Source: Nitzschia sp. DOCU1 (Eukaryota; Bacillariophyta; Bacillariophyceae; Bacillariales; Bacillariaceae). From it: a DNA stretch of 64,000 bases. A program made the position numbers and the translations under genes. How positions within the stretch are numbered: the stretch's first letter is position 1; each line of letters opens with the position of its first letter. Of the stretch, positions 1 to 12,195 are shown in pieces. The stretch covers positions 1,426,001 through 1,490,000 of the forward strand of contig OX595992.1 of the NCBI GenBank assembly GCA_951394045.1. The letters are read 5' to 3'. The notes below the pieces were generated by a model. The model ran no database searches and was not told where the DNA came from. It saw only the letters and a list, made by a program, of their open reading frames with translations.

Positions 1-1460
1 TGGAAGGAAAGTTCTTGGAGGGATCATCCATGGCTTCCAAAGCCCCAGCACCAAACTGTTCCAGTACTTCCTTCACATGTTGATGGCCCAAGATTTTAGC
101 AACTTGTATCGGCGTCGTGTCGTCATGAGCGATACGGTCTGCACTGGCCCCAAATCTCAGCAAGAGACGAGCCATGCTCTCATAGCCCCGCCAAGCACAA
201 ATGTATAAGGGCGTTTGACCGTACTCATTGATCCAGTCCACGTCGACTGCAGCATAGAGGCAACCTCTGACATGGTGTACGGCATTGCGCTCGACAAACG
301 AAAAGAATTTGTCCCGTCGTACCGCCTGCGTTGACCCCAATGATGGCAAGACGGCTTCATTCCAAGACGATGCCCAATGATCGCGTTCCGAGGGTTTTTT
401 CTTTTTTCCACCGGAAGCTTTTAATGATTTTCGATCGGCGGGAAGAGCATGAAACTTGGAAAGCGATTTCTCTCGTTTTCCCTCTGGAGGTAGGGCATTC
501 CAGTCTTCCGTGCTTTGGTCCGGCTTGATACAATCATGTTCTATTGTTGACGAGTCCTGCTGGTCCTCCCCACAACCACAAGAGGGGCACACAATAACAT
601 CGTTCCGCCGATCATCAAGATTCTCCAGCAAGTCACTCCAGAAACAACGCTCACAAAGCCAATGGCAACATGACGTAAAGTATAGTAGTTCATCATCATC
701 TTCGGCACTGGATTGTAGTCGGCAGAGCTCGCAATGCCGTTCGTTGTTGTTGTTGTTGTTGCTAGTGGCAGCATAAGCAGCCCATCCATCGCGTCGCAAC
801 TCTACGACGCGCTTGACAATGTACGTGGACAAGGCCAAAGGAAAACAATCAAAGAATCTCTTGGTGATGCATGCTCCCATGACAGTGGACCACTTTTGAC
901 CACTTTCTTCCATGTTGTTCTGTCGACGACGACCCCGCCGACACGGATTCACCCCCGCCAATAGCATCGCCCCCACAATACTATACTTGCCCATCCAAGC
1001 GGCATATTCCATGAGCGTAAAAGACACTAAGGAATTCATGTAGTTTCGTAGTGTCTGTGCATAGTCGACTCCAAACCAGGCCCGGCAAAGTTGTAACGAA
1101 TGTTCGAGTAAGGTCCAACCTTCTTTGCGGCTGGCGTCGTCCGACTGGGTTAGCAGGAGCGACATGGGAATTCTCGATGACATGACGTCAAAATGTCGAT
1201 CCAGCTGCGACAAGGAAAATTTGGATCGATCACCCGCTTTGATATAGGAAATGTATAGCGTGAGGGACGGTTTCGCGTCGTCGATTGTCGTTTCTGGTCG
1301 TAACGTTTTCTCGTCGTCGTTCTTGGCAGGAGCACCATTGGTGGCCACTCGTTCTCGAATGTGAAACCGGGCACGAAGGCGTTCCCGCTCTCGTGCCGTT
1401 CTCCAGCAGTCACGACCACCACCATCCTCCGTCCCGTCATTGTTGTGTTGTCGTCTCATA
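1..1460 (-). CDS. Ankyrin-repeat protein with RING-like zinc finger (3' end cut by window)
   Basis: An open frame enters the window at its left edge on the minus strand and reads back without a stop to an ATG at 1458-1460; a TGA lies two codons upstream of that ATG, which fixes the start. About 486 residues are visible. Around residues 240-290 is a Cys/His-rich segment (CELC, then CCHWLCERC, then CPSCGC) spaced like a treble-clef or RING-type zinc finger, preceded by a run of seven Asn. Near the cut end is a good ankyrin repeat (GQTPLYICAWRGYESMARLL and the following helix pair), and a weaker ankyrin-like helix pair sits near residues 140-167. Zinc finger plus ankyrin suggests a protein-interaction or ubiquitin-ligase scaffold, but no catalytic role can be shown. 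The C-terminus and total repeat number lie outside the window. Confidence 0.7.
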
Positions 1461-2246
1461 TCTCATGATGTCAATTCAATGTCCTTTGCGTCCATTTTGT
1501 CGGCACGTCTTTTGTCGTTGATGAGCGAGCGGGTTCTCTAGTTGAAGTTCGAAAGTGTTGGTGGCAAAAATGTAGTCCAGTGTCTGTCCTGCGATGCGAA
1601 GAAACAGGTTATGAGCTTTCAACGAATCTCGCGCGACCGCCCATCGGGCTACGATACAATATTCTCGGCGGCCATCATAGAGTACTCTAGTAGCTCGACG
1701 GATCCATGGTTTCGTAGAATACATACAACTGCACAAGTAGTAGCTCTAGGAAAATAGTAATTGGGACCAATCCCAAAATGTAGTAAACCTGCTAAAATAA
1801 GCTGTAATCCGTGACACCGAGACGCTGATACGACTCCTATACTAGCTCGGCGAAGAACAGGTAATCGTAGTGCTACTTACTACTTCATCATAGTACCTAG
1901 TACGCTCATGGCGGCGATCAAACAAGAATGAAAACGTAGGCACGAAATGGTGATTGCTTCTTTATTACGTCACACCAACATGAATTCAATGACGACCATG
2001 GCGAAAGGTGTCAATACGCACGATAGTCTTCGCCTCTGTTCGGCGGCCCGTCCTCGCATCTCGAGCGGATCTTTCGCTCGCTACCAACAAAATTTGTGTC
2101 CGTGCGTTGGTTCGCATTCGCGAACCCTCGGTCCAATGTTCTGGTTGTCAGCATACTTATGGACTCGGACATGTGTCATGTCGTAGATGTCAGCCGGCCG
2201 ACTCTTTTGTTAAGAGAGCATGCGCCTGAAAACACCACCATGACGC
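1461..2246. other. Divergent intergenic region
   Basis: This 786 bp gap separates two divergent genes and must hold both promoters. Short open frames occur on both strands but none has recognisable protein character. No repeat, tRNA or clear TATA element was seen. Confidence 0.5.
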
Positions 2247-5200
2247 ATGAAACCTCGCAAAGAAGCAAAAGAAGTTGTTCCTTGCACAAAAAGGCCAAGC
2301 AAGCAAGAACCGACCGGCCGTTCATTTTCCTGCTGCCCCATCTCTCTGTTGATGGAAGGTTCGTTTTTGAAGCAGTATCTCCAACGATCGGTGGGTCCTT
2401 CTTCGACTTTGCAAAGCGAAGAGAGATCCGAATCGGACAAAAGCATCAAAAGCAACATCCATCCACCAACAACAACAACAACTCCCTCCAATCCCAGCAG
2501 TACCACAACATCCTCTATTACTAATTTTCTGACGCGACGAAGAAACACAACGACGTCTTATATTCCATCCGAGTGGAGAGATTTTTTTTCGGATCCCAGC
2601 AGTAGTATCAGCGGAACGGCATTTGCTGTCTTTGCCTTGTTGAGTTTTTTGTCGTACGAAGAAGTCGAGCGCTATTGCATTTACACGGGACCCCACGGGC
2701 TTCGCAATCACATCTTTCCTCCGGAACGACGACGAAGACAAAGTACAACCACCTCATCGTCACCACCATCCGTTCTTAGTTCACTGTACAATTACACTTC
2801 CAACTGGACTCGAACCATCAGTGATCACATTCATAACGACCACGACGGCATGACACAACCAACGACGGTTCCTTCCTCTCCCGTCGCGCTCAGGCAAGCG
2901 CACTCGGTCATGAGCCCCAAAAAGTCCAGTTCGTCGGTGGGATCTTCGGGAATGTCCACCAGTAGTGATGGCAGTCATCCCGAACGCAAGAAAAAGCCCC
3001 ATCGACGCAAGAATAGCAAGAGTGAAGGTGGCGACTTGCCCCCTCCCGTCTTGGTGTATCATGAATCGGCTCGAAGTATTGTCTTTCGAGATCATTTACG
3101 GCGCGCGGCCGAAGCCGAAGACAAGCAACGTCTTCAAGCGGCCGCTGAAGAAGAAGACGACGGAGATGATGATAGTGCTATCGGTCCATCGACGCATCGC
3201 AAAGTCTCGGAGCGTGAAATTGAAATTTCTCGTGGACTCGAATCGGAATGGAATGAAATGTCCAACTTGTTTGGTGGCATGGATAGCACTCCAGCTATGG
3301 GCACCCAGAGTGCTCATAGTGGACACCAACGAAGCGATAGTCACTTGACTGTGGAAATTTCCGGCTTTCAACCCAACATTGTGCCCTTGCCACATCTTCA
3401 ACTAGGGTCCAATGATGAATTTGAACCCTTGTTAGCGTCGGATACGGCTCATCCTACGTTTAGTGCATGGACCGACGCCGAAAAGGAAGTGGTCCATCTA
3501 CTGGAAACACAACGAGCCGTTGTGAAAACGATCAAAAACTCGGAATGGACCAGCTTTTTGCATCGTTTTCAGACCCCCCATCCACCCCGGGGTCGTTGCC
3601 CGGACGATCACAATGATATTCCTCCCACGGATCAAGAGTTTCCATTTAATAGTTTCGTGACTTCCACGACACTTTTACCGGCGGGTGGACGCAAAATGCG
3701 ATGTTATGGCAACCCCAATAATTATACGACGGGTGTCATATTTGCTTTGCCCGAATATGCAAGCACGCAAGACGAAACCAAGGCTGTCGAAGCGACGCGT
3801 ACTTGGAGCTGGCCCAGTGGATATTCGGCCAAGACGGAATTCAATATTGATAGTCGTGGAGAGCTAATCAATGGACGACAAGAAGCTCTGGTGACATTGT
3901 CCACTTTACGAGAATACAATCAGGATTATCTCACCAAGGATGAGTACATGATTGCTGGACGCTTGTTAAAGGGTGGCCTGAACACGGTTCCCTATAATGA
4001 AGTCTTTGTCCGCGTCGGTGGACCGGGTCGTCTCTCCAATGGCAAGGACTGTGCAACGGGACTACCGCGAAATGATTTACAAGGTACCGGTCGGTCATTA
4101 GACAAGGGAGTCGGCTTGCCCGTAGCCTTGTTTGTTCGGACTGCCACCTTTGGTCATTTGATTTCCTTGTTGCGAACGCGGGCACGTCTCCAACACGTAT
4201 TGGGGGAACGACACATTCACGGTATTCCACTCTTGTACATGACACCTGACAAGGGCATTCGCGTCTTGACAAAATCTTTGGAACATGAACTGTTGAGAAT
4301 TGCCTCCAAGAATTTGAATCCCTTCCAAAATCCAATGATTGCACACAAAACTACTATTGATGATACGGATCAAGCCTTTTTGGAAACCAAAGTGGAAGAA
4401 TTGATCGATTTGGATGAAACGATTCGACAAACACTAACGCCAGAAGAATGCGTCCGCCTAGCGGGTGGCTTTGGAGCTACCGACGATAGTATTGCACAAA
4501 TTCTAAAGGATGCCATGTATCAAGACAAGCATGAGACACAAGTCAAGGGAGAAGAATCACATCGCCTACAAGATATTGTCAATGAGGGACTGGCGTCTGC
4601 GGTTCGTTCAGGGGACTATTACACCTCTCGTCAATTGTTGATTTTGTACTCGCTAGTGGCGTCGGAGGGTCACCAAATGGATCTCGAACAAAAAGTGGTG
4701 GAAGAAATTACGGACGAAAAGGGCAACAACAAGAAGCTTTTGATTCGAAAGAAATCATTGGATTCCGAAGCCATGCTGCTCAAGCGCCAAGCAGGACAAG
4801 ATGGCGTGGTGACCAATGCCAATAGCCGATTGCCTCCACCACCCCCGCCGCCGCCCTTGGATACCGATCGACTGAGGAGTGCGACCAATTCGGATGGTCT
4901 GTTGGCTGTTTTAGGGGCGGCTCAAGTCCTCAAGGCCATGCAAGATGGAAGTGCCAAGAAACGAACTGAAGAAAGTTTTTTGGCTGTCGAAGAGTAAGTG
5001 GTTCGATCTTTGGGGTTTTTCATTGTTTGTTGCCATGAGGTTCTGACGCTTTGTTTCCACTTTTTGCTATAGATGGGTCGAATATGGTGAACAATCCATG
5101 GCGTTTCGGTTGGCATCTTGGCGTGACCAACGCGCAGCACAGGACGATTTGCAGATTGCCTTTGACAACAATAGCAGCTTTATGGCGTTTGTCAGTAAGA

Positions 5201-5457
5201 AAGCCATTACGAATCGGACCAACTTTGCCAAGCAGCTTCGCGAGGCCACCAAGCAAACCGATTTTAGTGATGTACGATTTTTGCGGGCCATTTACGAAAT
5301 GGTACAGCGCATGCACAGCCCTTGTCTGCGACTCGAGTTGTTGCAATATGTTTTGGGATTGGACAATCGCTACTCGATTGCTCACGTGAAGCGAAGTATT
5401 GAACTGGCGGCTACCTGCCTATCTATCGCAGCAGTTTCGGAAGAACCATCATCATAG
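2247..5457 (+). CDS. Large conserved-looking protein of unknown function, two exons
   Basis: Exon 1 runs 2247-4993 and exon 2 5073-5457; the 79 nt intron has a GTAAGT donor and a CTATAG acceptor, and the join keeps the frame (a split GAA codon followed by TGG). The product is about 1043 residues. The first 300 residues are low complexity (Thr/Ser/Asn-rich, then basic and acidic runs) with one hydrophobic stretch (FAVFALLSFLSY) near residue 127. From about residue 390 the sequence becomes well ordered, with regular mixed helix and strand character; a run of eight prolines lies near residue 867. The last 125 residues look helical. I recognise no family. The ATG at 2247 is the first in frame; an alternative at 2352 would remove 35 poorly ordered residues. 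It converges with the next gene, 86 bp away. Confidence 0.75.
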
Positions 5458-5543
5458 GTAGTTCTATTTGTTGTTTGTCACAAACAATGAGACTATAGTA
5501 TACAATATTATTGCATATGCTATCATTTGTCACTTTTGCAGCT

Positions 5544-8312
5544 CTAGTAGATAGTATTTGAATCATCATCGTCGTCCGAGCTTGAATCGTCATCGTCGAG
5601 CTTGTCCCACATGTCCCAGGCTTTGGAAACTCTGTCGATCACTGCTTCCGTAAGATCCGACCGCGGTAGTTTGTCTTCGTCTTGGTCGTCGTCCTTGTCT
5701 TTTGGCGTTGGCTTTGGCTGCGCAACATCTTGAGCAGTACCTCGCATGCTCAAGGACTTTTCTACCAATGATTTTGGTATGACTAGTGGTGTATTGTCCT
5801 CGTTGACGAGTGCGGAACCAGGCGGAGCCAAGATGCGAATACCACTGGTAGGGGGTACAGGGATTTCAAAAGGTTCCTCGTCCTTTGCTGTCCTGTACTT
5901 ATAAGATGGATGGTGTTCTTTTCGGATCATGGGAATCCGCACTCGCGGCGTCAGCGTCGGCTTGATATAGAGCAATGCATCCCGCGGTGTGGGGTACTGA
6001 TTCGACCAAAAAAGTTTAAGATTCATCCCGCCCGTGGGTTTCCATCGCTTGTGTTCCACTGGGTGCGTTTTCCCGTCAAGCTCGTCGGGTAGTGGTATGG
6101 CGGCTACTCCGGCTGGTAGCCCTGGAAATGACCAGCACTGTGGTACGTTGCTCGAAGATTCAAGCATCGAGTGACAGAAAATGTCGCCCTTGTTGGTCAT
6201 CGACACCGTACAAAGGACACTGGAATCCTGTTTGTTAAAGGGCTCTGGCACGGTCACATTCTCGGCAACGAAATCACGCAGAGGTGTTCGAAAACTCGCA
6301 ACCCCGCAGGTGAACAGGTCGTCGCTCCGTTCCGGAAAGGCAAAGAGTGACGAAGAAGCTATGCTTGGAAACGCATTCAGGCTCTCCAAATTAGGTACCG
6401 AAACACACTCCAGACTATCGGTTTGAAATTTTGGTTTGTGAAGCGGGCGTTGAAACAGTCGAAAACCAAACTCGTTAGGAGCAGTATCGAGGTGTAGAAT
6501 CATGTTCGGATCCGTGCGTCCTCGCCCATTGGAATGCTCCCTCACTTTGGTAAGGAGAATGGGATCACCGTACGGACCCCTTTGAGAGAATGAAACAGTC
6601 TCATCATCACAGATCGATGACAACGACCACGAGTTCACTGCCCGATAGGGCATGCGGCAATCGACTTCCCACGTCTTGCCAGCAGACTTGGAAGCAACCC
6701 ACACAGTGTGATTTCGATCCCAATCCGTAAGTATGCCATTGATCGAAAAGATTCCTTCCGGCTTCATTTCTTCGGCACTCGGGCTCCACTGGAACACAGA
6801 TTCGTTAGATCGCAAGTCGACAGAGTATAATGCCGTTCCGAATCCAAGAGGATATTGATCGGGAAAGTGGATTTCCGATACCAACGGTGGTCGCACATAG
6901 GACGAGGCAGCACACCAAAGGCACATGGGATGCGTGCTGGTAAAGTCGATGGCAGAAATATAGCGCAGGGAGGCAATGGGATGTAGAGTGGGCAGGGCAT
7001 CTGAACCATTCAAGCTGCAGTGATGTATGGTGTGCTGGGCACCACTGTGCTCCGAATAACTCAAGAAGGCAAACCGTGCCGACGAGAAATCGTTCCCGTA
7101 TTTTGGATGACAAGCAAGCGCAACGGGCCGATACGAGGGAGTACCAGTCACTAGTGACCGAAGATCCAAGCGAGTCTTCTCCTTCAACACATAGTTTCCC
7201 CAGCAGAGATTGTCGTCGAGGTCGTTCTTTTGCGCGGCGAATTCGTGAAGGGAAAGATCTGGTTTGGATACCAGGACGCTGACGACAGATATGTGGGTTG
7301 CCGTCCGGACCACGAAGATACACTCTGGATGTTTAACATCCCAGACGCCGCTTTGTTGAATCTCCACTATCGTGTCATCGAGACAAAGTTCGTTCGGGAT
7401 ATAGCGCTTTGCAGCCGTAAGTAAATTTATCTTTTGGATTTTTTCTTGCCAGGAGGGAATAGACAGAAGATGACCAGCATTTTCTTTTGCGTTCGGTGCG
7501 ATTAGATTCGAAACGCAAAGCGTGTCCATCAATAGCCCTTTGGGGTGAAAGAGGCACCAGCTTGGGTCGACCAGGCAGTTTGGGCAGGGGCATGCTAGAC
7601 AAAACAAGCAGTTCCCCTGCCAGGGCATCGGTGCGAAGCACTCCGTTTTGGCCTTATCTACGGACCTTCTCCCTCCAGTGTCATCGTTGATTGTTTTTTC
7701 TTCCAGTGCATCCCAGCCAAATGGAGCCAGGTACGCCGGATCTGCATTGCCCAGACGTTGTAGCCTCAAGTTCCTTGTCATGTCTCGCTGTTGGATTTCC
7801 AACTTGGGCTCACGGGCGGAGCCTCGTACTGGATTCTTGACGATATTGACGGAATCATAAGGCCGATCGTACGTGGCGTAGGTTTTCAAAGTGTGACGAA
7901 TAGCGGATTGGTGGTGAATATCCAATTGAGTCAATACGGCGGCTCTGTTTCGTTGCAAAACCTGGTCGTATGGAACTCCAAAATCCAAGTCCATATCTTT
8001 GATTGCCGGGCTCTCTTTTTTCTTGTCCGATTTATTGCGCCGTTTCTGGTCTTTGCTTTGCCGTTTTCGCTTGGCAGGAGGAAAAGGAATTTCTCCAACA
8101 GAATAGTACCATCTCGTCGCTAGCCGACTGCGCCGTTGCAAGAGTTCCGAAACTCGTTTCGGATCGTGGCGCGGATATTTGTGACCAGGGACTTGAAGGA
8201 ACGAAGATTTCTCGTCAATCTTCTCCCTATAAATCAAGGCTGGTGCTCCAATCTGATAGTGGCATTTGCGCCCATGTGTCTCATTCGAAATATAATTTGT
8301 TTTACTCTCCAT
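5544..8312 (-). CDS. Large predicted nuclear protein of unknown function, beta-propeller-like
   Basis: A single 922-codon exon. A strongly basic cluster near residues 80-100 (KRKRQSKDQKRRNK and following lysines) looks like a bipartite nuclear localisation signal. A Cys-rich segment (CLFCLACPCPNC) lies near residue 233. The middle, roughly residues 310-640, alternates hydrophobic strands with Trp/Asp-ended loops, as in a degenerate WD-type propeller. The C-terminus is acidic (SSSDDDDDS). The arrangement is compatible with an RNA polymerase I core-factor subunit of the Rrn6/TAF1C type, which also has a degenerate propeller, but that is only an inference from shape and I see no diagnostic motif. 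It converges with the upstream plus-strand gene. Confidence 0.75.
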   Translation of the reverse strand: MESKTNYISNETHGRKCHYQIGAPALIYREKIDEKSSFLQVPGHKYPRHDPKRVSELLQRRSRLATRWYYSVGEIPFPPAKRKRQSKDQKRRNKSDKKKESPAIKDMDLDFGVPYDQVLQRNRAAVLTQLDIHHQSAIRHTLKTYATYDRPYDSVNIVKNPVRGSAREPKLEIQQRDMTRNLRLQRLGNADPAYLAPFGWDALEEKTINDDTGGRRSVDKAKTECFAPMPWQGNCLFCLACPCPNCLVDPSWCLFHPKGLLMDTLCVSNLIAPNAKENAGHLLSIPSWQEKIQKINLLTAAKRYIPNELCLDDTIVEIQQSGVWDVKHPECIFVVRTATHISVVSVLVSKPDLSLHEFAAQKNDLDDNLCWGNYVLKEKTRLDLRSLVTGTPSYRPVALACHPKYGNDFSSARFAFLSYSEHSGAQHTIHHCSLNGSDALPTLHPIASLRYISAIDFTSTHPMCLWCAASSYVRPPLVSEIHFPDQYPLGFGTALYSVDLRSNESVFQWSPSAEEMKPEGIFSINGILTDWDRNHTVWVASKSAGKTWEVDCRMPYRAVNSWSLSSICDDETVSFSQRGPYGDPILLTKVREHSNGRGRTDPNMILHLDTAPNEFGFRLFQRPLHKPKFQTDSLECVSVPNLESLNAFPSIASSSLFAFPERSDDLFTCGVASFRTPLRDFVAENVTVPEPFNKQDSSVLCTVSMTNKGDIFCHSMLESSSNVPQCWSFPGLPAGVAAIPLPDELDGKTHPVEHKRWKPTGGMNLKLFWSNQYPTPRDALLYIKPTLTPRVRIPMIRKEHHPSYKYRTAKDEEPFEIPVPPTSGIRILAPPGSALVNEDNTPLVIPKSLVEKSLSMRGTAQDVAQPKPTPKDKDDDQDEDKLPRSDLTEAVIDRVSKAWDMWDKLDDDDSSSDDDDDSNTIY

Positions 8313-10366
8313 GCCGCCCTAAATTAAACGAGACGCAACATCACGACACAAACTTCTCAACGAACTGCAGAGACCCCAGGAAAATCCAACTTCGGCCTCA
8401 AACAGGTGGAACAGCAAGTAAAACACCAACATACATGGATACTACTCGGTGGGTGGATGGAATAAAAGTCCATCAGACCCACCATTGTTGGCGCCAGATC
8501 TGAAATCATTTTTTCTCTCGAAGCGAAATCGGTGGCGGCGTGACGAGGGACGGCGCGCGCGGGCGGGAGGCCGGCCGCCCGACGAAAATGAAATGACTAG
8601 TCCGAACAAAGCTACGGTACCGTGTGTAGCTAGAGGGTCTAGGCATCGTCCAATAAATACCTGTAGTACGAGGAGTCTACCAGTCTCGGCTCTTTCGTTT
8701 CGCATCCTTTCTGTCGACTCGCAGGTGCCCTCTCTGCACTAGTGGTAGATTTAGGATGTCTCTACCGGAGAAGATGTTCCTCCTCTTCCACCACCACTTC
8801 TTGCGGCTACTAGTACTATCATTCTGCTACTAGGCTAGCATCCCCTAGTATTATGGCTGTTCTTCTTGTTGTTGCACTTGCGATGAGGATGATGCTGGGT
8901 TTTCGGTGGAAAGAAAGTTTCTCAGCCCAGCAAGAAATCACGTCTGCCACACCGGAGCAGAAGTTGCTTGACGGAAATATGATGATGAAAGAGGGCGAAG
9001 ACCCCTCTTACTAGAAAGTCCTCATTTCTTCTTGTTCTGGTGCGGCTGCGGCCAGCGAGAAAGAATCATGCGTTAAGCATAGTAGTTGCTGCTGGTATCA
9101 ACCACTGCTCTAACTTAGACCATCAGAGAAGACGATTTCGAGCCCTATTGGAATATACTTTATCTAGTGTGAAGAAGAAAGTCGGACATCATAGAACGAG
9201 AAAGTGGAGGAGATTCTTGAACATGGCACTACGAGCAACTTTCTCGACTTGCGGTCCAAGTCTACAAAAACAGGAAACAATGATGTTCTGGTCTGGCTTT
9301 AAAAGTTGTTGACTGAGAAAGGCCCATCATCATGTCGGGAAAGCTTGGTAGCGGAAACATTTGTATCCTGGTAGATTTGCTGTCTGCCTTCACAGAGGAC
9401 TTCTACGATACAAAGTGGATCCATAGGCCGTACTACTAGTGTAGACTACGGAGAAGTCACACACGGCTGGTAGACGTCCACATAATGCCTTTCTTCCTCA
9501 TGCACCCCAAATTTTTGTGATGTTGACCCAGCTAGCTAGCACAGTCCTGTCTCTCACGCAGAGTAGGATTGGCATCGTCTCTTTCTCCGACCGAACGAGA
9601 CGTACAATCCGTCTCCATGCTAATGTGCACTCTACCGGTAGATTCTCGGTTCAGGAAATGATGACGAGAAATGGCACGTTTTGCCTCCAATGAGAGACGA
9701 CGTTTCCGGTTTCCGTGACCTCATGCTGACGTTGCGATTTCCTAAGCCAATCAAAATGGACTTTCCGGTTTTCATTTTACTCAGTGATGCAGAACTGCAC
9801 TGAACTGTGTACAGTGGGCACTGCAGCAGCAACATGGACGAATACTGGTCCTTCGGGCATGGGCCTTCTGACGTGCATCATTCAAACATAATTGCCCTGG
9901 CAACTTGGGGAATTGTGGGGCTATTTGATATATGCCAAAAATTCAATAGGGGGCATTACTAAAGCAATAAGTGGGAAGTCCGGGACTAACTTTCTTTCTG
10001 GAGAAGACATCTCTAATGTTAGGCACTGGAAATACAAGCGTGCGCTCTACGGTATCGTAGCATGTGGGCACAAAAAGGTGATGTGATGGGGGTCTAATAC
10101 TACCGGTCTAAAGGACTTCCCAGATCGAGGAAAGTCGGAAACCAACAAGCAAAGAGTTTCCTAGTTCCTTAATCACAGTGCGCATCGCCCCTTGGACCCT
10201 CCGTTATTTGTCATTGCTGATAGTAATTACAGATAGTAGTGGTGTTCAGTCGCGTCTTCTTCCTCCATAGTGGGAAAGCCAACTTGAATTTCTCCTTCGG
10301 CGAGTTCTTGTTATCATCATAATTTGAAATTGAAGCCATCAACAAAGTTTCTTTCGGGTCCGAACC
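8313..10366. other. Gene-free stretch upstream of the HSF-type gene
   Basis: About 2 kb without a convincing coding frame; the ORFs present are short and compositionally random. A GC-rich patch with a GGCCGGCC core flanked by 7 bp inverted arms (CGGGCGG / CCGCCCG) lies near 8557-8580. The region probably carries the promoter of the 922-residue gene on one side and a long promoter or 5' UTR of the HSF-type gene on the other. No tRNA or tandem repeat was seen. Confidence 0.5.
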
Positions 10367-11968
10367 ATGATTGAGCCTCCTGATAGCATCACTGAAAAGC
10401 GTGTTGTCGCCGCGGCTTTGGAAGCACTTGCTTCGAACTCATCTGGGAAAAGGGGGCCGGAGCAGCAGGGCGAGATTGATGTGAGGCCATCCAAAATGGC
10501 TCATGTTGGTGCCCCTCTTCGTGCTGCCCCATCGCAGGATTCTCTTGTCCGATATGGATCGCCTCGTCCTTCTGCGACCCCAGAAAACTCACACCAAGAT
10601 TCTGATGGAACAGCTGTTTTGAGGCCTTATCCCTACTTCTACTATCGAGATTTCTCTTCACTGCCCGATCCTGATCCTCTTGTCCCACTTACCAGCCCGG
10701 GGCGGGTTCCAAATTTTCCGGCAAAGATGCACAGCATTCTAAGCCGCCCAGATCTTTGTGACATCGTGGCTTGGATGCCGCACGGGCGATCTTGGCGAGT
10801 ACTGAAACCACGGGAGTTTGAGAAGAATGTTATCCCAACCTACTTTGAGCACGCCAAGTTCTCCTCCTTCATCCGCCAAGCCAACGGTTGGGGTTTTCGC
10901 CGAATCACGCAAGGCCGAGACCGTAACAGCTACTACCATGAGATGTTTCTTCGAGGGCTTCCTCATCTGTGTAAGATGATGAAGAGACCCGGTGTATCTG
11001 AAAAGCAGGCTACAGATCCTGAGCACGAGCCAGATTTCTTCAAGATCTCAGAGGAGAAGCCCGTGCCAGAGCGAGCACAAGACGATAGCGTTTTGGTTGA
11101 TTGCACGCTCCAAGGGGGACCAAAGGCACGCATGCCTATCTACCTTGCTGGCCTATCCAGCAGTGCTGCTGCGCCATCGCCGGCGAGCAACATGGTGCAG
11201 CAGGAGACACATGGGGGTGTCCCCTCGATGAATAACTTGATAGCGGTGGCACCTGCCGGAGGACGCACACCTGCTACTGCGGCGGCATCATATGCTAACG
11301 CCTTTGCTCATTCTCAGCGAACAACAGCAGAACACTACTCGCTCAACAACTTTCAGAGCATGATGTCTTCCACTGCGGAATCGCAAGCGATGAGCACGTC
11401 ATCCAACGGAGCTCAACATCAGCAGGAAGGGGGGCCTCAACATAAATCCTCCCCCCCGCAGCAACAGCATACAACATACTACATGCCAACGGGGCAACCC
11501 ACTCAAGCTTCATCTGGTTCTACCACGACAGCATTTGCCCCAGCACCTGCTGGTGGGCCTCAAGTCATTTCTCCGGCATATAGGCCCGTGGATGGTTCTA
11601 CTTCTCCGACACCCTTCACAGGTAACCCGCTGGCAGCGGTTATGCCACCTGCCTTCCAAGGCAACCCTGCTGCGGCTGCTCAATTTGCTGCTGGGTTTGC
11701 AGCAGCAGCGGCACTGAGCGCCAACCATGATTTCCATTCTGTTCTGGGACAAGCGCTTGCTTCGTTTCCTAGCAGCAGCAACAACAGCATGAGCACTAGC
11801 AACAATGGCAGCCAACAGGCCGGTCTAATGCAGCAGCAACCACTTCAAGTTTATGGGGCCTCTCCTCATCAGTATTTACAAGAAAGTCATCAACAGCTGT
11901 CTCAAATGCGGCCGCAGGCGCAACAACCGATGGTGCAATATATCGCACAACCACAAACCTTCAGGTAA
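10367..11968 (+). CDS. Heat shock factor (HSF)-type transcription factor
   Basis: A single-exon protein of 533 residues. Residues about 116-210 form an HSF DNA-binding domain: it opens with NFPAKMHSIL, contains the wing and recognition-helix signature (FSSFIRQANGWGFRRI), and ends in a Tyr-rich YYHEMFLRGLPHL segment typical of HSF domains. HSF proteins bind nGAAn-type elements in the nucleus. No leucine-zipper trimerisation region is obvious after the domain. The C-terminal half is Gln/Ala/Ser/Pro-rich, as expected of an activation region. Diatoms have a greatly expanded HSF family, and many members are not heat regulated, so the target cannot be inferred. The coding sequence is followed by 227 bp before the convergent barstar-like gene. 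Confidence 0.93.
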   Translation: MIEPPDSITEKRVVAAALEALASNSSGKRGPEQQGEIDVRPSKMAHVGAPLRAAPSQDSLVRYGSPRPSATPENSHQDSDGTAVLRPYPYFYYRDFSSLPDPDPLVPLTSPGRVPNFPAKMHSILSRPDLCDIVAWMPHGRSWRVLKPREFEKNVIPTYFEHAKFSSFIRQANGWGFRRITQGRDRNSYYHEMFLRGLPHLCKMMKRPGVSEKQATDPEHEPDFFKISEEKPVPERAQDDSVLVDCTLQGGPKARMPIYLAGLSSSAAAPSPASNMVQQETHGGVPSMNNLIAVAPAGGRTPATAAASYANAFAHSQRTTAEHYSLNNFQSMMSSTAESQAMSTSSNGAQHQQEGGPQHKSSPPQQQHTTYYMPTGQPTQASSGSTTTAFAPAPAGGPQVISPAYRPVDGSTSPTPFTGNPLAAVMPPAFQGNPAAAAQFAAGFAAAAALSANHDFHSVLGQALASFPSSSNNSMSTSNNGSQQAGLMQQQPLQVYGASPHQYLQESHQQLSQMRPQAQQPMVQYIAQPQTFR

Positions 11969-12195
11969 TGATAAAAGTTTTGATTTTTGCAAGTTTTCTC
12001 GTCTAGTTGTTACTTGCTGCCCAATACAAACGACGGCTTACACAAATGCCTCCTCTCCCACAACAAATCAAAGCAAAAACCACCAAAATGGCACGTGAAA
12101 CCGGCAACGAGAGCCCAACTTTGGATTCCTCCACCAACGAAGCGCTTCAGCATCCACCGGTTGCCACAATAAGCGAATCCAGTCCTCCAAACTAA

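Noticed and set aside
10389..11026. Minus-strand ORFs opposite the HSF-type gene
   Set aside because: They are antisense shadows of a clear HSF coding region.
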